Source: Desulfobacteraceae bacterium (GTDB taxonomy: Bacteria > Desulfobacterota > Desulfobacteria > Desulfobacterales > Desulfosalsimonadaceae). From it: DNA of 64,000 bases. Below the pieces are notes generated by a model. The model worked only from the letters and a program-made list of their open reading frames with translations, was not told the origin of the DNA and searched no databases. The DNA lies in assembly GCA_014237465.1 (NCBI GenBank), contig JABZFM010000002.1, positions 62,001-126,000 on the forward strand. Reading direction: 5' to 3'. The first letter of the stretch is position 1, and each line of letters starts with the position of its first letter. Below are positions 16,976-25,031 of this stretch, one piece after another. The position numbers and the translations under genes are program-made.

Positions 16976-17398
16976 ATGGCAGAACATGAACCATTGATTA
17001 TTGCATTTGTGTGTAACTGGTGCACCTATACGGCAGCAGATCTGGCCGGAACTTCCAGACTGAGCTACCCTAAAAACATCCGGTTAATACGGGTGATGTG
17101 TACAGGAATGGTTGATCCCCAATATATTATCAAGGCATTTTTAGAAGGTGCGGACATGGTTATTGTCAGTGGATGCCACCCGGGAGACTGCCACTATATC
17201 AATGGAAATTACAAGGCCCGGCGACGGATAAAATTGCTCAAGGAGATCCTGCCCAAATTCGGAATTGAAAAACAACGCTTAAAACTGACCTGGATCGGGG
17301 CAAGTGACGGTATTGAATTTGCCAAGACCATGCAGGAGCTGGTGATTCAGGCAAAAACCATCGGGCCAAACCCGGCAAGAACCGGCGCGGGTTTATAG
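16976..17398 (+). CDS. mvhD: MvhD/FlpD-type [2Fe-2S] electron-transfer subunit
   Basis: 140 residues, the normal length of the stand-alone MvhD delta subunit. Conserved cysteines are all present: FVCNWC, RVMCTGMVDP and GCHPGDCHYINGN. In methanogens MvhD links hydrogenase to HdrA, and in other anaerobes the same domain links formate dehydrogenase or other donors. Here no hydrogenase follows, so the donor is open; the next gene, an FrhB/FdhB-like protein, is a candidate partner. Ribosome binding site AGAGGAAA is close to the ATG. Confidence 0.93.
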   Translation: MAEHEPLIIAFVCNWCTYTAADLAGTSRLSYPKNIRLIRVMCTGMVDPQYIIKAFLEGADMVIVSGCHPGDCHYINGNYKARRRIKLLKEILPKFGIEKQRLKLTWIGASDGIEFAKTMQELVIQAKTIGPNPARTGAGL

Positions 17399-17418
17399 TG
17401 TCTCGTCAAGGATGAAAT

Positions 17419-17462
17419 GGCGTAAGATTACGCCGTAATTTTTTGGGCCAAACCCATTACGG
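17419..17462 (+). promoter_or_regulatory. Attenuator-like pair of alternative hairpins
   Basis: GGCGT/ACGCC (17419-17423 with 17430-17434) forms a stem followed by a six-T run, a terminator shape. An alternative stem pairs CCGTAAT (17433-17439) with ATTACGG (17456-17462); it shares bases with the first stem and would also cover the Shine-Dalgarno of the gene at 17469. The two structures exclude each other. Confidence 0.4.
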
Positions 17463-17468
17463 AGATCA

Positions 17469-18617
17469 ATGATGGCAAACACAAGCTTTCTCAATGTTGA
17501 CAATGACAATGTCCTCTTGTCCATACAAAAATTTTTAAAATCCATTTTGGATCTGAATGATATTGAAGCAATACTTGCCCCTTTACACAAAAAAGACGGG
17601 AAAAATATCATGCCGGTATTCATTGCGGATCCGACGCTTCTGAATGATGTAGACCCCCTGGCACCGGCATTTGCCATGAATGCAGCCAAACTTGTATCAA
17701 AGCTGACACATAAGCCAATGGGTAAAAAAATTGCCGTGGTCTTAAGATCCTGTGAGATAAGGGCCTTAATTGAACTGGTCAAGCTAAAACAGGCTTACCT
17801 GGAAGACATTGTCATTATCGGTTTTGACTGTCTTGGCACCTATACCAATAAGAACCTGGCTTTTCTCATGGCATCTGATACAACAGATCTAACCCAACGA
17901 TTCTGTGAAAACGCCCTTGCAGGAAAAGAACCTCCTATAGAAGGCGGCCCGAACCTGTCTCCCGCATGCAGGGCCTGTGAATATCCGGTTCCGGAAAATG
18001 CAGATATTTTAATCGGGTTGTTGGGTCTGGATATTAAAAAGCAGGTTTTGCTCCAGGCATTGACTGAAAAAGGTAATGCCCTGTTTGAAAATCTATCGTA
18101 CACAGAATCAGAAGAACCCCCGGGCAGAAAAAAGGTCATTTCAGAAGTTATTTCCAAAAAGATTGAATTCCGGGACAAGATGTTTGAAACAACCCATAAG
18201 GCCACCAATACACTTGAAAAACTATCAGATTATTTTGCAAGCTGCATCAACTGTTACAATTGCAGAGTCGCATGCCCGGTTTGTTATTGCAGGGAATGTG
18301 TTTTCAACACAGATGTGTTTGACCATGATCCTTATCAGTATATGCAATGGGCCAAACGAAAAGGAGCCGTTAAATTGCCGGCGGATACAAATTTTTACCA
18401 TATCACCCGTCTGGCCCACATAAGCCTTAACTGTGTCGGGTGCGGTCAGTGCTCCAATGCATGTCCCAATGATATCCCTGTTATGGAACTTTTCAAATAT
18501 GTGGCCAACAATACTCAGGCAGCGTTTGAGTATGAGGCAGGGAAAGATATGGACCAGCCCCCGCCATTATCCGTGTTTAAGGAAGAGGAATATCTTGATG
18601 TGGTGGGTATCAATTAA
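17469..18617 (+). CDS. FrhB/FdhB-like iron-sulfur oxidoreductase subunit
   Basis: 382 residues. The first ~200 residues resemble the N-terminal half of coenzyme F420 hydrogenase/formate dehydrogenase beta-family proteins (VVLRSCEIRALIELVKL, IGFDCLGTY). Then come a cysteine-rich segment (CINCYNCRVACPVCYCRECVF) and a second [4Fe-4S] motif (CVGCGQCSNACPNDIP). It probably passes electrons between a soluble donor and the Hdr/MvhD unit. The GGAG ribosome binding site lies four bases before ATG 17469, and a second ATG follows immediately. Whether it binds a flavin or F420-like cofactor cannot be told from the sequence. Confidence 0.82.
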   Translation: MMANTSFLNVDNDNVLLSIQKFLKSILDLNDIEAILAPLHKKDGKNIMPVFIADPTLLNDVDPLAPAFAMNAAKLVSKLTHKPMGKKIAVVLRSCEIRALIELVKLKQAYLEDIVIIGFDCLGTYTNKNLAFLMASDTTDLTQRFCENALAGKEPPIEGGPNLSPACRACEYPVPENADILIGLLGLDIKKQVLLQALTEKGNALFENLSYTESEEPPGRKKVISEVISKKIEFRDKMFETTHKATNTLEKLSDYFASCINCYNCRVACPVCYCRECVFNTDVFDHDPYQYMQWAKRKGAVKLPADTNFYHITRLAHISLNCVGCGQCSNACPNDIPVMELFKYVANNTQAAFEYEAGKDMDQPPPLSVFKEEEYLDVVGIN

Positions 18618-18711
18618 AAAGCTTTTCATGGTGATTCATTACCACTGTATGAGAAAATAACTTATCAATCATTTCAAACTATTACGATTGAGTTATTTGG
18701 AAGAGGCTCCC

Positions 18712-21700
18712 ATGGACAAAAACAACAGCAATGCCCTTGTTGTGGGCGCAGGAATCAGCGGTATCCGGACTGCACTGGATCTGGCACAACAGGATTTTCA
18801 TGTCACGCTTATTGATAAAAGCCCGGCCATTGGCGGTATCTTAAGCCAATTGGATTACCAGTTCCCCTCCAACCATTGCGGCATGTGCAAAATGCTGCCC
18901 CTGATCAACCGGGATGCATCATCCCAGTTTTGTCTGCGCAAAGGACTGTTCCATGAAAACATCCATCTATTGCTCTCATGCGAACTAAGCGGCCTTGCCG
19001 GAGAAGCCGGGAACTTTACAGCACGACTGCGCCAGAAACCCACCTGGGTGGACCCGGATCTGTGTGTGGGCTGCGGTCTGTGCGAAAAAGTCTGCCCCCA
19101 GGATATACCGGACTGTTTTAACGAAGGGCTCTCCTCCCGCAAGGCCATCTATCTTCCCGTACCCCATGCCATTCCCAATGCTTATGTCATTGACCTTGCA
19201 GCCTGCAACCGCTGCGGTGCCTGTGAAGAGGTATGTCCCACCAATGCCATCCAGTTGTCCCAGTCCAACCGGAAGGCATTTAATATTCTGGTGGTGGATG
19301 ATGAACTCAGTATCAGAGATTCATTAAAAGAATGGCTTGAAGAAGAGGATTTCTCTGTGGACATGGCGGTTTCAGGAGCGGATGCGCTTACAAAACTCTC
19401 ACAAAAACCTTATCAGCTCATGCTCACTGATATCAAAATGCCTCAAATGGGTGGTGTAGAACTCCTTAAAAAAGCAAAAAAAGACCATCCAAACCTCAGC
19501 GTGGTCATGATGACAGCCTATGCCACGGTGGAAACCGCAGTGGAGGCCATGAAAATCGGCGCACTGGATTATCTTATCAAACCCTTTGATCCGGACACCC
19601 TGGTGCCCATGGTTATCAGGATATTTCAGGATATTGAAGCCACAAAAGATCGGGAAATAACTATTGATACAATTATTTTCAGCACGGGTACTTCTTTTTA
19701 CGATCCAGCTGATGAAAAAAATATCTTTGGGTATGGCATTTATCCCAATGTGCTGACCAGCATTGAATTTGAACGAATGATCAGCCACACTGGGCCAAGT
19801 CAAGGAGCGCTGTGCCGTCTTGACCATAACCCGAATGATCAGAATGACCCGCCCGTTAAAAAAATAGCCTGGATACAATGTGTGGGATCTAGAAACATCC
19901 AGCAAAATGCGGATTTCTGCTCCAGTATCTGCTGTATGATTGCTATAAAAGAAGCGGTTCTGACCAGGGAAATCTCAAAGGGCAAGATAGATACGACCAT
20001 TTTTTATATGGATATGCGAACCTTTGGAAAATCATTTCAACGCTATTATGATACGGCCCTGAGTGAGCATGGCGTCCGATTTGAACGATGTAAAATCGAC
20101 TCCATCTCCCTTGATAAAAAAACCAATGATCTGATCATCAGGTATATTTCCAAAAACGGTGAATTAAAAAAAGAATTATTTGATATGGCAGTCCTGTCCA
20201 CGGGGCAGCGCCCGAGCTATAAAACCGCCCAACTGGCAAAAATCTGTGATCTGTCCACTAATCCCTGGGGATTTATACAGACTTTGCCCTTTTCACTTAC
20301 CCTCACCGCAAAAGAAGGCATTATTGCCGGCGGTTCTGTTACAGGGCTCAAAGATATATCCCAATCCCTTATCCAGGCATCTGCTGCTGCACAGAATGCC
20401 GGTTGCATCATCCATTCCAAAGGCAGTAAAAAATTAGAAGCACCCATTGAAAACAAAGGAGTTTACCGGGATGTTTCCCGTGAACCTGTAGATCTTTTAA
20501 TGGTTATATGTACCTGCAAAGAACGAGTAACCAGGTTTATTGACCCAAAAATCCTAACTGAAAAATTCATACAGGATCCTTGCATCAGCAATGTCATTTT
20601 TTTGGACAATATCTGCACAGACAATGGCTGGCAGGAACTTGAACAGATCGTAATGGATTGCCGGCCCAACCGCCTGCTGATTGGCGCCTGTCACCCTTAT
20701 CTATATATCCGGAGAATCAGGGAACTTGCCAAAAAATGTACCCTTGATCCGGTATTTATTGATGTCGTGGATATCATGACCGGTGTTTTTCAGGAAAATC
20801 CTGACTCTCAAAACGAACTTAACTCAACCGGCTTTCACATAACAGGTATTTTAAATGCCGGAGCAGCTGCATTGAAACAGGCTCAATATCAAACATCACA
20901 TAAAATACCAGTACACCCAAGCGCTTTGATAATCGGTGGCGGCATAGCCGGAATGACAGCTGCTTTGGGCATTGCCGACCAGGGATATGAAGTGGCATTG
21001 GTTGAAAAAACAGATCATTTGGGCGGAAACTTAAACTGGCTCAAACAGACCATTGACGGGCTGTCCTGTGAAAATCTCCTGGAAGAAACCATTGCCAGGG
21101 TCACAAAACAGCCTTTGATCCGGATATTTCTTAACAGTCAAATCATCAGTTGCACCGGATATACCGGGCAGTTCAAAACCATTATTGAAGATGGAGAAAA
21201 ACAGCCTGTCACCATTGAACATGGCGCTGTCATACTTGCCACCGGTGGCAATGAAGCGAGAACACAATCCTTTAATTACGGCACGCAAAATTCAGTCGTC
21301 ACCCAGAAAGATCTTGAAATCAGACTGGCCGATAAATCTATTGACCCCAAAAAACTTGACAGCATTGCCATGATTCAGTGCGTTGATTCCAGGCAGGAAC
21401 CCAGAAACTACTGTAGCAGGGTATGCTGCCCGACTGCCCTGAAACAGGCCCGGTTTATTAAGGAGCAGAACCCTGAGGCTGATATTTATTTTCTGTACAG
21501 AGATATGATGACCTGCGGTTTTACAGAGACTTTTTTCACACAGGCCCGCAAAGACAATATCATTTTCATTTCATATGAGCCGGATAATCTGCCACAGGTC
21601 GAAGAGATTGAAGGAAAAATAATTATTAATGCCGTTGAACCGGTTTTGGGACGACCAATAGAGATAAATGCAGACCTGGTTGTTCTTGCCACAGGAATCA

Positions 21701-22173
21701 CGCCTGAATTTCCAGACACTCTGGCTTCCATACTGGGTATCATGCCGGATATGGACAGGTTTTTCCAGGAGGCTGACCCCAAATGGCGACCTCTGGATGC
21801 CATAAAAGAAGGTATTTATGCCTGTGGCATTGTTCATTCTCCCGGCTCCATTCCGGAATCCATTGCCACGGCCCAGGCAGCCGCCCAGAGGGCCTTGAAC
21901 ATTATTTCCAGACCGGTTCTTGCTTCTGCTCAAATAGTTGCCCTGGTCCGCCACAGTTTATGTTCACTTTGCCAAAGGTGTATCGACACCTGCCCTTATG
22001 GGGCCCGGATGCTCAATACGGATGAAACCAAAGTACTGGTAAACGAAGCCATGTGCCAGGGATGCGGCGCCTGTGCAGTCATATGTCCCAATAATGCATC
22101 CGTGCTGCAGGGATATTCAGGACAACAGATGCTGGGTGTTATTGATGCTGTTTTTGAAGATTTGCTTAATTAA
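18712..22173 (+). CDS. hdrA: Tandem HdrA flavoprotein with an embedded response-regulator receiver domain
   Basis: I place the start at ATG 18712 (after GGAAGAGG), giving 1153 residues. Module 1 begins with the FAD motif LVVGAGISGIRTALDL and two [4Fe-4S] motifs (CVGCGLCEKVCP near 118, CNRCGACEEVCP). Directly after these, residues ~190-312 are a full receiver domain: ILVVDDELSIRD, phosphoacceptor Asp240 in LTDIKMPQMGG, MMTAYA and LIKPFDP. The HdrA fold then resumes (FGYGIYPNVLTSIEFER). A second HdrA module starts near 734 (ALIIGGGIAGMTAALG) and ends with ferredoxin motifs (CSLCQRCIDTCP, CQGCGACAVICP). An electron-bifurcating subunit with a built-in phosphorylation switch is unusual. The receiver closely resembles that in the Usp fusion at 23706. 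Confidence 0.93.
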   Translation: MDKNNSNALVVGAGISGIRTALDLAQQDFHVTLIDKSPAIGGILSQLDYQFPSNHCGMCKMLPLINRDASSQFCLRKGLFHENIHLLLSCELSGLAGEAGNFTARLRQKPTWVDPDLCVGCGLCEKVCPQDIPDCFNEGLSSRKAIYLPVPHAIPNAYVIDLAACNRCGACEEVCPTNAIQLSQSNRKAFNILVVDDELSIRDSLKEWLEEEDFSVDMAVSGADALTKLSQKPYQLMLTDIKMPQMGGVELLKKAKKDHPNLSVVMMTAYATVETAVEAMKIGALDYLIKPFDPDTLVPMVIRIFQDIEATKDREITIDTIIFSTGTSFYDPADEKNIFGYGIYPNVLTSIEFERMISHTGPSQGALCRLDHNPNDQNDPPVKKIAWIQCVGSRNIQQNADFCSSICCMIAIKEAVLTREISKGKIDTTIFYMDMRTFGKSFQRYYDTALSEHGVRFERCKIDSISLDKKTNDLIIRYISKNGELKKELFDMAVLSTGQRPSYKTAQLAKICDLSTNPWGFIQTLPFSLTLTAKEGIIAGGSVTGLKDISQSLIQASAAAQNAGCIIHSKGSKKLEAPIENKGVYRDVSREPVDLLMVICTCKERVTRFIDPKILTEKFIQDPCISNVIFLDNICTDNGWQELEQIVMDCRPNRLLIGACHPYLYIRRIRELAKKCTLDPVFIDVVDIMTGVFQENPDSQNELNSTGFHITGILNAGAAALKQAQYQTSHKIPVHPSALIIGGGIAGMTAALGIADQGYEVALVEKTDHLGGNLNWLKQTIDGLSCENLLEETIARVTKQPLIRIFLNSQIISCTGYTGQFKTIIEDGEKQPVTIEHGAVILATGGNEARTQSFNYGTQNSVVTQKDLEIRLADKSIDPKKLDSIAMIQCVDSRQEPRNYCSRVCCPTALKQARFIKEQNPEADIYFLYRDMMTCGFTETFFTQARKDNIIFISYEPDNLPQVEEIEGKIIINAVEPVLGRPIEINADLVVLATGITPEFPDTLASILGIMPDMDRFFQEADPKWRPLDAIKEGIYACGIVHSPGSIPESIATAQAAAQRALNIISRPVLASAQIVALVRHSLCSLCQRCIDTCPYGARMLNTDETKVLVNEAMCQGCGACAVICPNNASVLQGYSGQQMLGVIDAVFEDLLN

Positions 22174-22180
22174 TTTAACC

Positions 22181-22762
22181 ATGAATATTATGAATATAGG
22201 AAAAACCATTTTGAATACAACAACCACAAAAAATCCTCTGGCCCAGGTAAAAGAAATGGTACAATCCTGTATCCAGTGCGGCACCTGTACTGCTTCGTGT
22301 CCCAATGCATTTGCTATGGATCATACACCACGCAAGCTTTGGCGGATGGTTCAGGCAGATAACGCCGATGCTGTTTTCAAGAGTAAAACCTTTATCTTAT
22401 GTTCTTCCTGTTATTACTGCACCCTCAGGTGCCCCAGGGGACTTCCCCTGACCCGGGCAATGGGGCTTTTAACCCAAATGGCTCAAGTCCAAAACCCGGA
22501 ACCTTTTAAACAGAGCCATCGATTTTATCAGGAGTTTATACAAAGTGTCCGCCGTCACGGTCGGGTAAATGAAATCGAATTTATGTCTTTATTTTTCTTG
22601 TCCATGAAAAATCCGATTCTGCCTTTTAAGTATGCATCTTTGGGGATAAAGCTCCTGCAGAAAAAGAAAGTATCCATACCCAATCCCAATATATGGAAAA
22701 AAGATCAAAACGGGCTGGAAAAAATATTCAATAAAGTCAGAGAACTGGAGGAACAATCATGA
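22181..22762 (+). CDS. hdrC: HdrC-like iron-sulfur subunit
   Basis: 193 residues from ATG 22181; further Met codons three residues on, and a TTG at 22211 after AGGAAAA, are alternatives because the Shine-Dalgarno is weak. Two classic HdrC motifs are present, CIQCGTCTASCP and CSSCYYCTLRCP, which bind two [4Fe-4S] clusters. The remainder is helical. HdrC carries electrons between HdrA and the catalytic HdrB. It overlaps hdrB by four bases (ATGA), so the two are translationally coupled. Confidence 0.93.
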   Translation: MNIMNIGKTILNTTTTKNPLAQVKEMVQSCIQCGTCTASCPNAFAMDHTPRKLWRMVQADNADAVFKSKTFILCSSCYYCTLRCPRGLPLTRAMGLLTQMAQVQNPEPFKQSHRFYQEFIQSVRRHGRVNEIEFMSLFFLSMKNPILPFKYASLGIKLLQKKKVSIPNPNIWKKDQNGLEKIFNKVRELEEQS

Positions 22763-23679
22763 AATATTTCTACTACCCGGGCTGCTCTCTTGAGGGCACT
22801 GCCAAGGAATATCATATTTCCACAACTTCTCTGATGAAGGCGCTGGGGGCTGAACTTATCGAAATTGAGAGTTGGAGCTGCTGTGGCGCAAGCGCTGCTG
22901 AATCAGTCAGTGATCTGCTTTCATATGTCCTGCCGGCACGAAACCTTGCCATTGCTGAAAAAATGAGCGCTGAAACCAGCGAAACTCTTGATATATTGGT
23001 ACCATGCAGCGCCTGTTACCTGAATCTGAAAAAAGTAACCGAAGATATTAAAACTAATCTCCAATTATTGGATACCATAAACACTGTCCTCAAAGAAGAC
23101 AACCTTGAGCTTAAAAACAAACTTCAAGTGAGACATCTTCTGGATATCCTTGTCAATGATATGGATATCAACTTTTTCAAGACAGAAGTTAAACACTTTT
23201 TTGAAGATTTTTCCGTGGCACCCTATTATGGATGCCAGTGCCTCAGGCCCTATCATGTGTTTGACAATCCTGAGAAACCAAAATCCATGGAACCTCTTAT
23301 TTTGGCAACAGGAGCCACAATTCACACCTGGGAAATGGGCCCCAAATGCTGCGGAGCATCCCATATGAGTACTAAACCCGAGGTGGGTCAAACCTTGGTG
23401 GGGAATATATTAAAAAGTGCCAGGGGAGCTGACATGATTATAACAGTCTGTCCCATGTGCCAGATGAATCTGGAGGCATTCCAGAAAAAAATCAGCCAGG
23501 CCTGCAATGAGTCATTCAACATGACGATCCTGTATCTTCCCCAGTTTATGGGAATGGCCATGGGATTGTCTGAAAAGGATATCCGGCTGGATTTAAACCT
23601 TAGTATCACCAAAAAATTTAAAACAAAGTATCTTACCATGACCTCTAAACCCGTAATGCTGATGACGGCATCGGCATAA
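22759..23679 (+). CDS. hdrB: HdrB-like CCG-domain subunit
   Basis: 306 residues with two CCG (cysteine-rich) domains. The first includes YPGCSLEG, SWSCCGAS and PCSACYLN; the second YYGCQCLRP, GPKCCGAS and CPMCQMN. These bind the noncubane [4Fe-4S] clusters that split disulfides in methanogen HdrB. All key cysteines are present, so it should be catalytically competent. The true electron acceptor in sulfate reducers is unknown (a DsrC-type protein or another disulfide has been suggested for related clusters). A membrane anchor is absent, pointing to a soluble HdrABC. Confidence 0.94.
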   Translation: MKYFYYPGCSLEGTAKEYHISTTSLMKALGAELIEIESWSCCGASAAESVSDLLSYVLPARNLAIAEKMSAETSETLDILVPCSACYLNLKKVTEDIKTNLQLLDTINTVLKEDNLELKNKLQVRHLLDILVNDMDINFFKTEVKHFFEDFSVAPYYGCQCLRPYHVFDNPEKPKSMEPLILATGATIHTWEMGPKCCGASHMSTKPEVGQTLVGNILKSARGADMIITVCPMCQMNLEAFQKKISQACNESFNMTILYLPQFMGMAMGLSEKDIRLDLNLSITKKFKTKYLTMTSKPVMLMTASA

Positions 23680-23705
23680 CCAAAATTAAATAAAGGAAAA
23701 TAGCC

Positions 23706-25019
23706 ATGTTTAGAAAAATTTTACTGGCAACAACACCCATTGATGAGAGCAAAGGGGCATCAAACCTGTCCTTTGCTCTGGCGCGGCCGAGTAGATCTAA
23801 ACTCTTTATTTTCTATGCATATGGTATCACTGAAGAGGGATGGAGCAGCATCCGGTATCTGTTGCCTTCAGGAAAAGTGGATGAAGTTAAAAAAGACTTA
23901 AAAAAACATTATAAAAATGAGTTGTCCAAAATTAACAATTATCAGGTGGAAGTGGTTCCCGGAGTTCCCCATGATGAAATCTTAAGATTTGCAAGAAAGG
24001 AAAACGCAGATCTCATTGTGATGGGTCCTCACAAGATAGACAAAAATCAGCCCAGGCTTTGGGGATTAACCGGAAGTACTCTGCAAAAGGTCAGTTTAAG
24101 GGCACGTTGTCCTGTCATGATCGTACCTTCAGATATGCCCAAAATTTATCCATCAGGTGATATCGAGCTGTCTACTGAAGATCGTAAAAAATACAAAATC
24201 CTTGTGGTGGATGATGAATTATCTTTAAGGGATTCATTAAAGGAATGGCTCGAAGAAGAAGGATTTACTACGGGTATGGCGGAATCCGGCCAGCAGGCCT
24301 TGGACATGTTAGCAAAAGAAGACTATCACCTGATGCTCACAGATATCAAGATGCCGGGCATGGACGGTGTTGAGCTCTTAGACCGTGCGAAAAAAGAACA
24401 CCCGGACTTGGGAGTCGTCATGATGACTGCTTATGCCACCATTGATACGGCCGTGGATGCCATGAAAATAGGTGCCCATGACTATTTAATCAAGCCTTTT
24501 GATCCGGAGTTACTGATCCCCAAAATTCTGAAACTCCACCAGGATTTTGAGGTAACAAAAGGACGTCTGAAAATGGCATTTGCCAGTATTGTCCTGGCTA
24601 CGGATTTTAGCGAACCTGCATACTGTGCTTTTGATTTTGCCATGAAGATTGCCCAGTATTATGATGCAAAACTACATATATTCCATGCCATTCCCATATC
24701 TGATGATAAGGAGCTTCCTCCCCAGTCTGTTATTGAAAAAAACATCGAAGAAACCATTGACCGCATGAAAAAAAAATATGGGGCAGACTTGAAAAATGTT
24801 GTAGAATATTCGCTGGAATCATGGGAAGGCACTCCCCATGTGGAAATTCTTAAATATGCCCGGTGGAAGCATGCTGATCTGATCATTATGGCGCATCACT
24901 CCAAAGGAAAAGACCCGGAAAAAGCCGTACTCGGCTCCAATGTGATAAAAGTGGCCAGCGGGTCCAAGTGCCCGATTCTCAGCATAAACCGGGATTTTAT
25001 TCCCAGCTGCGGGACTTAA
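23706..25019 (+). CDS. Universal stress protein-receiver-universal stress protein fusion (Usp-REC-Usp)
   Basis: 437 residues in three parts. Residues 1-148 are a UspA-like domain (KILLATTPIDES at the start, LIVMGPHK, and CPVMIVPSD at the end). Residues ~163-290 are a receiver with ILVVDDELSLRD, phosphoacceptor Asp213 in LTDIKMPGMDG and LIKPFDPE. Residues ~293-432 are a second Usp domain (IVLATDFSEPA, LIIMAHHSKGKDPEKAVLGSN). The receiver matches the HdrA-embedded receiver through most of its length (ILVVDDELS.RDSLKEWLEEE...), so one is a copy of the other. It directly follows hdrB and has a good AAGGAAAA ribosome site. It probably senses nucleotide or redox state and shares a kinase with HdrA. 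Confidence 0.93.
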   Translation: MFRKILLATTPIDESKGASNLSFALARPSRSKLFIFYAYGITEEGWSSIRYLLPSGKVDEVKKDLKKHYKNELSKINNYQVEVVPGVPHDEILRFARKENADLIVMGPHKIDKNQPRLWGLTGSTLQKVSLRARCPVMIVPSDMPKIYPSGDIELSTEDRKKYKILVVDDELSLRDSLKEWLEEEGFTTGMAESGQQALDMLAKEDYHLMLTDIKMPGMDGVELLDRAKKEHPDLGVVMMTAYATIDTAVDAMKIGAHDYLIKPFDPELLIPKILKLHQDFEVTKGRLKMAFASIVLATDFSEPAYCAFDFAMKIAQYYDAKLHIFHAIPISDDKELPPQSVIEKNIEETIDRMKKKYGADLKNVVEYSLESWEGTPHVEILKYARWKHADLIIMAHHSKGKDPEKAVLGSNVIKVASGSKCPILSINRDFIPSCGT

Positions 25020-25031
25020 CGGAGGATTATT

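Noticed and set aside
13355-22173. Selenocysteine codons in the HdrA or MvhD proteins, as seen in some anaerobes
   Set aside because: All conserved positions checked (CSRVCC, FVCNWC and similar) are cysteine codons with no in-frame TGA.
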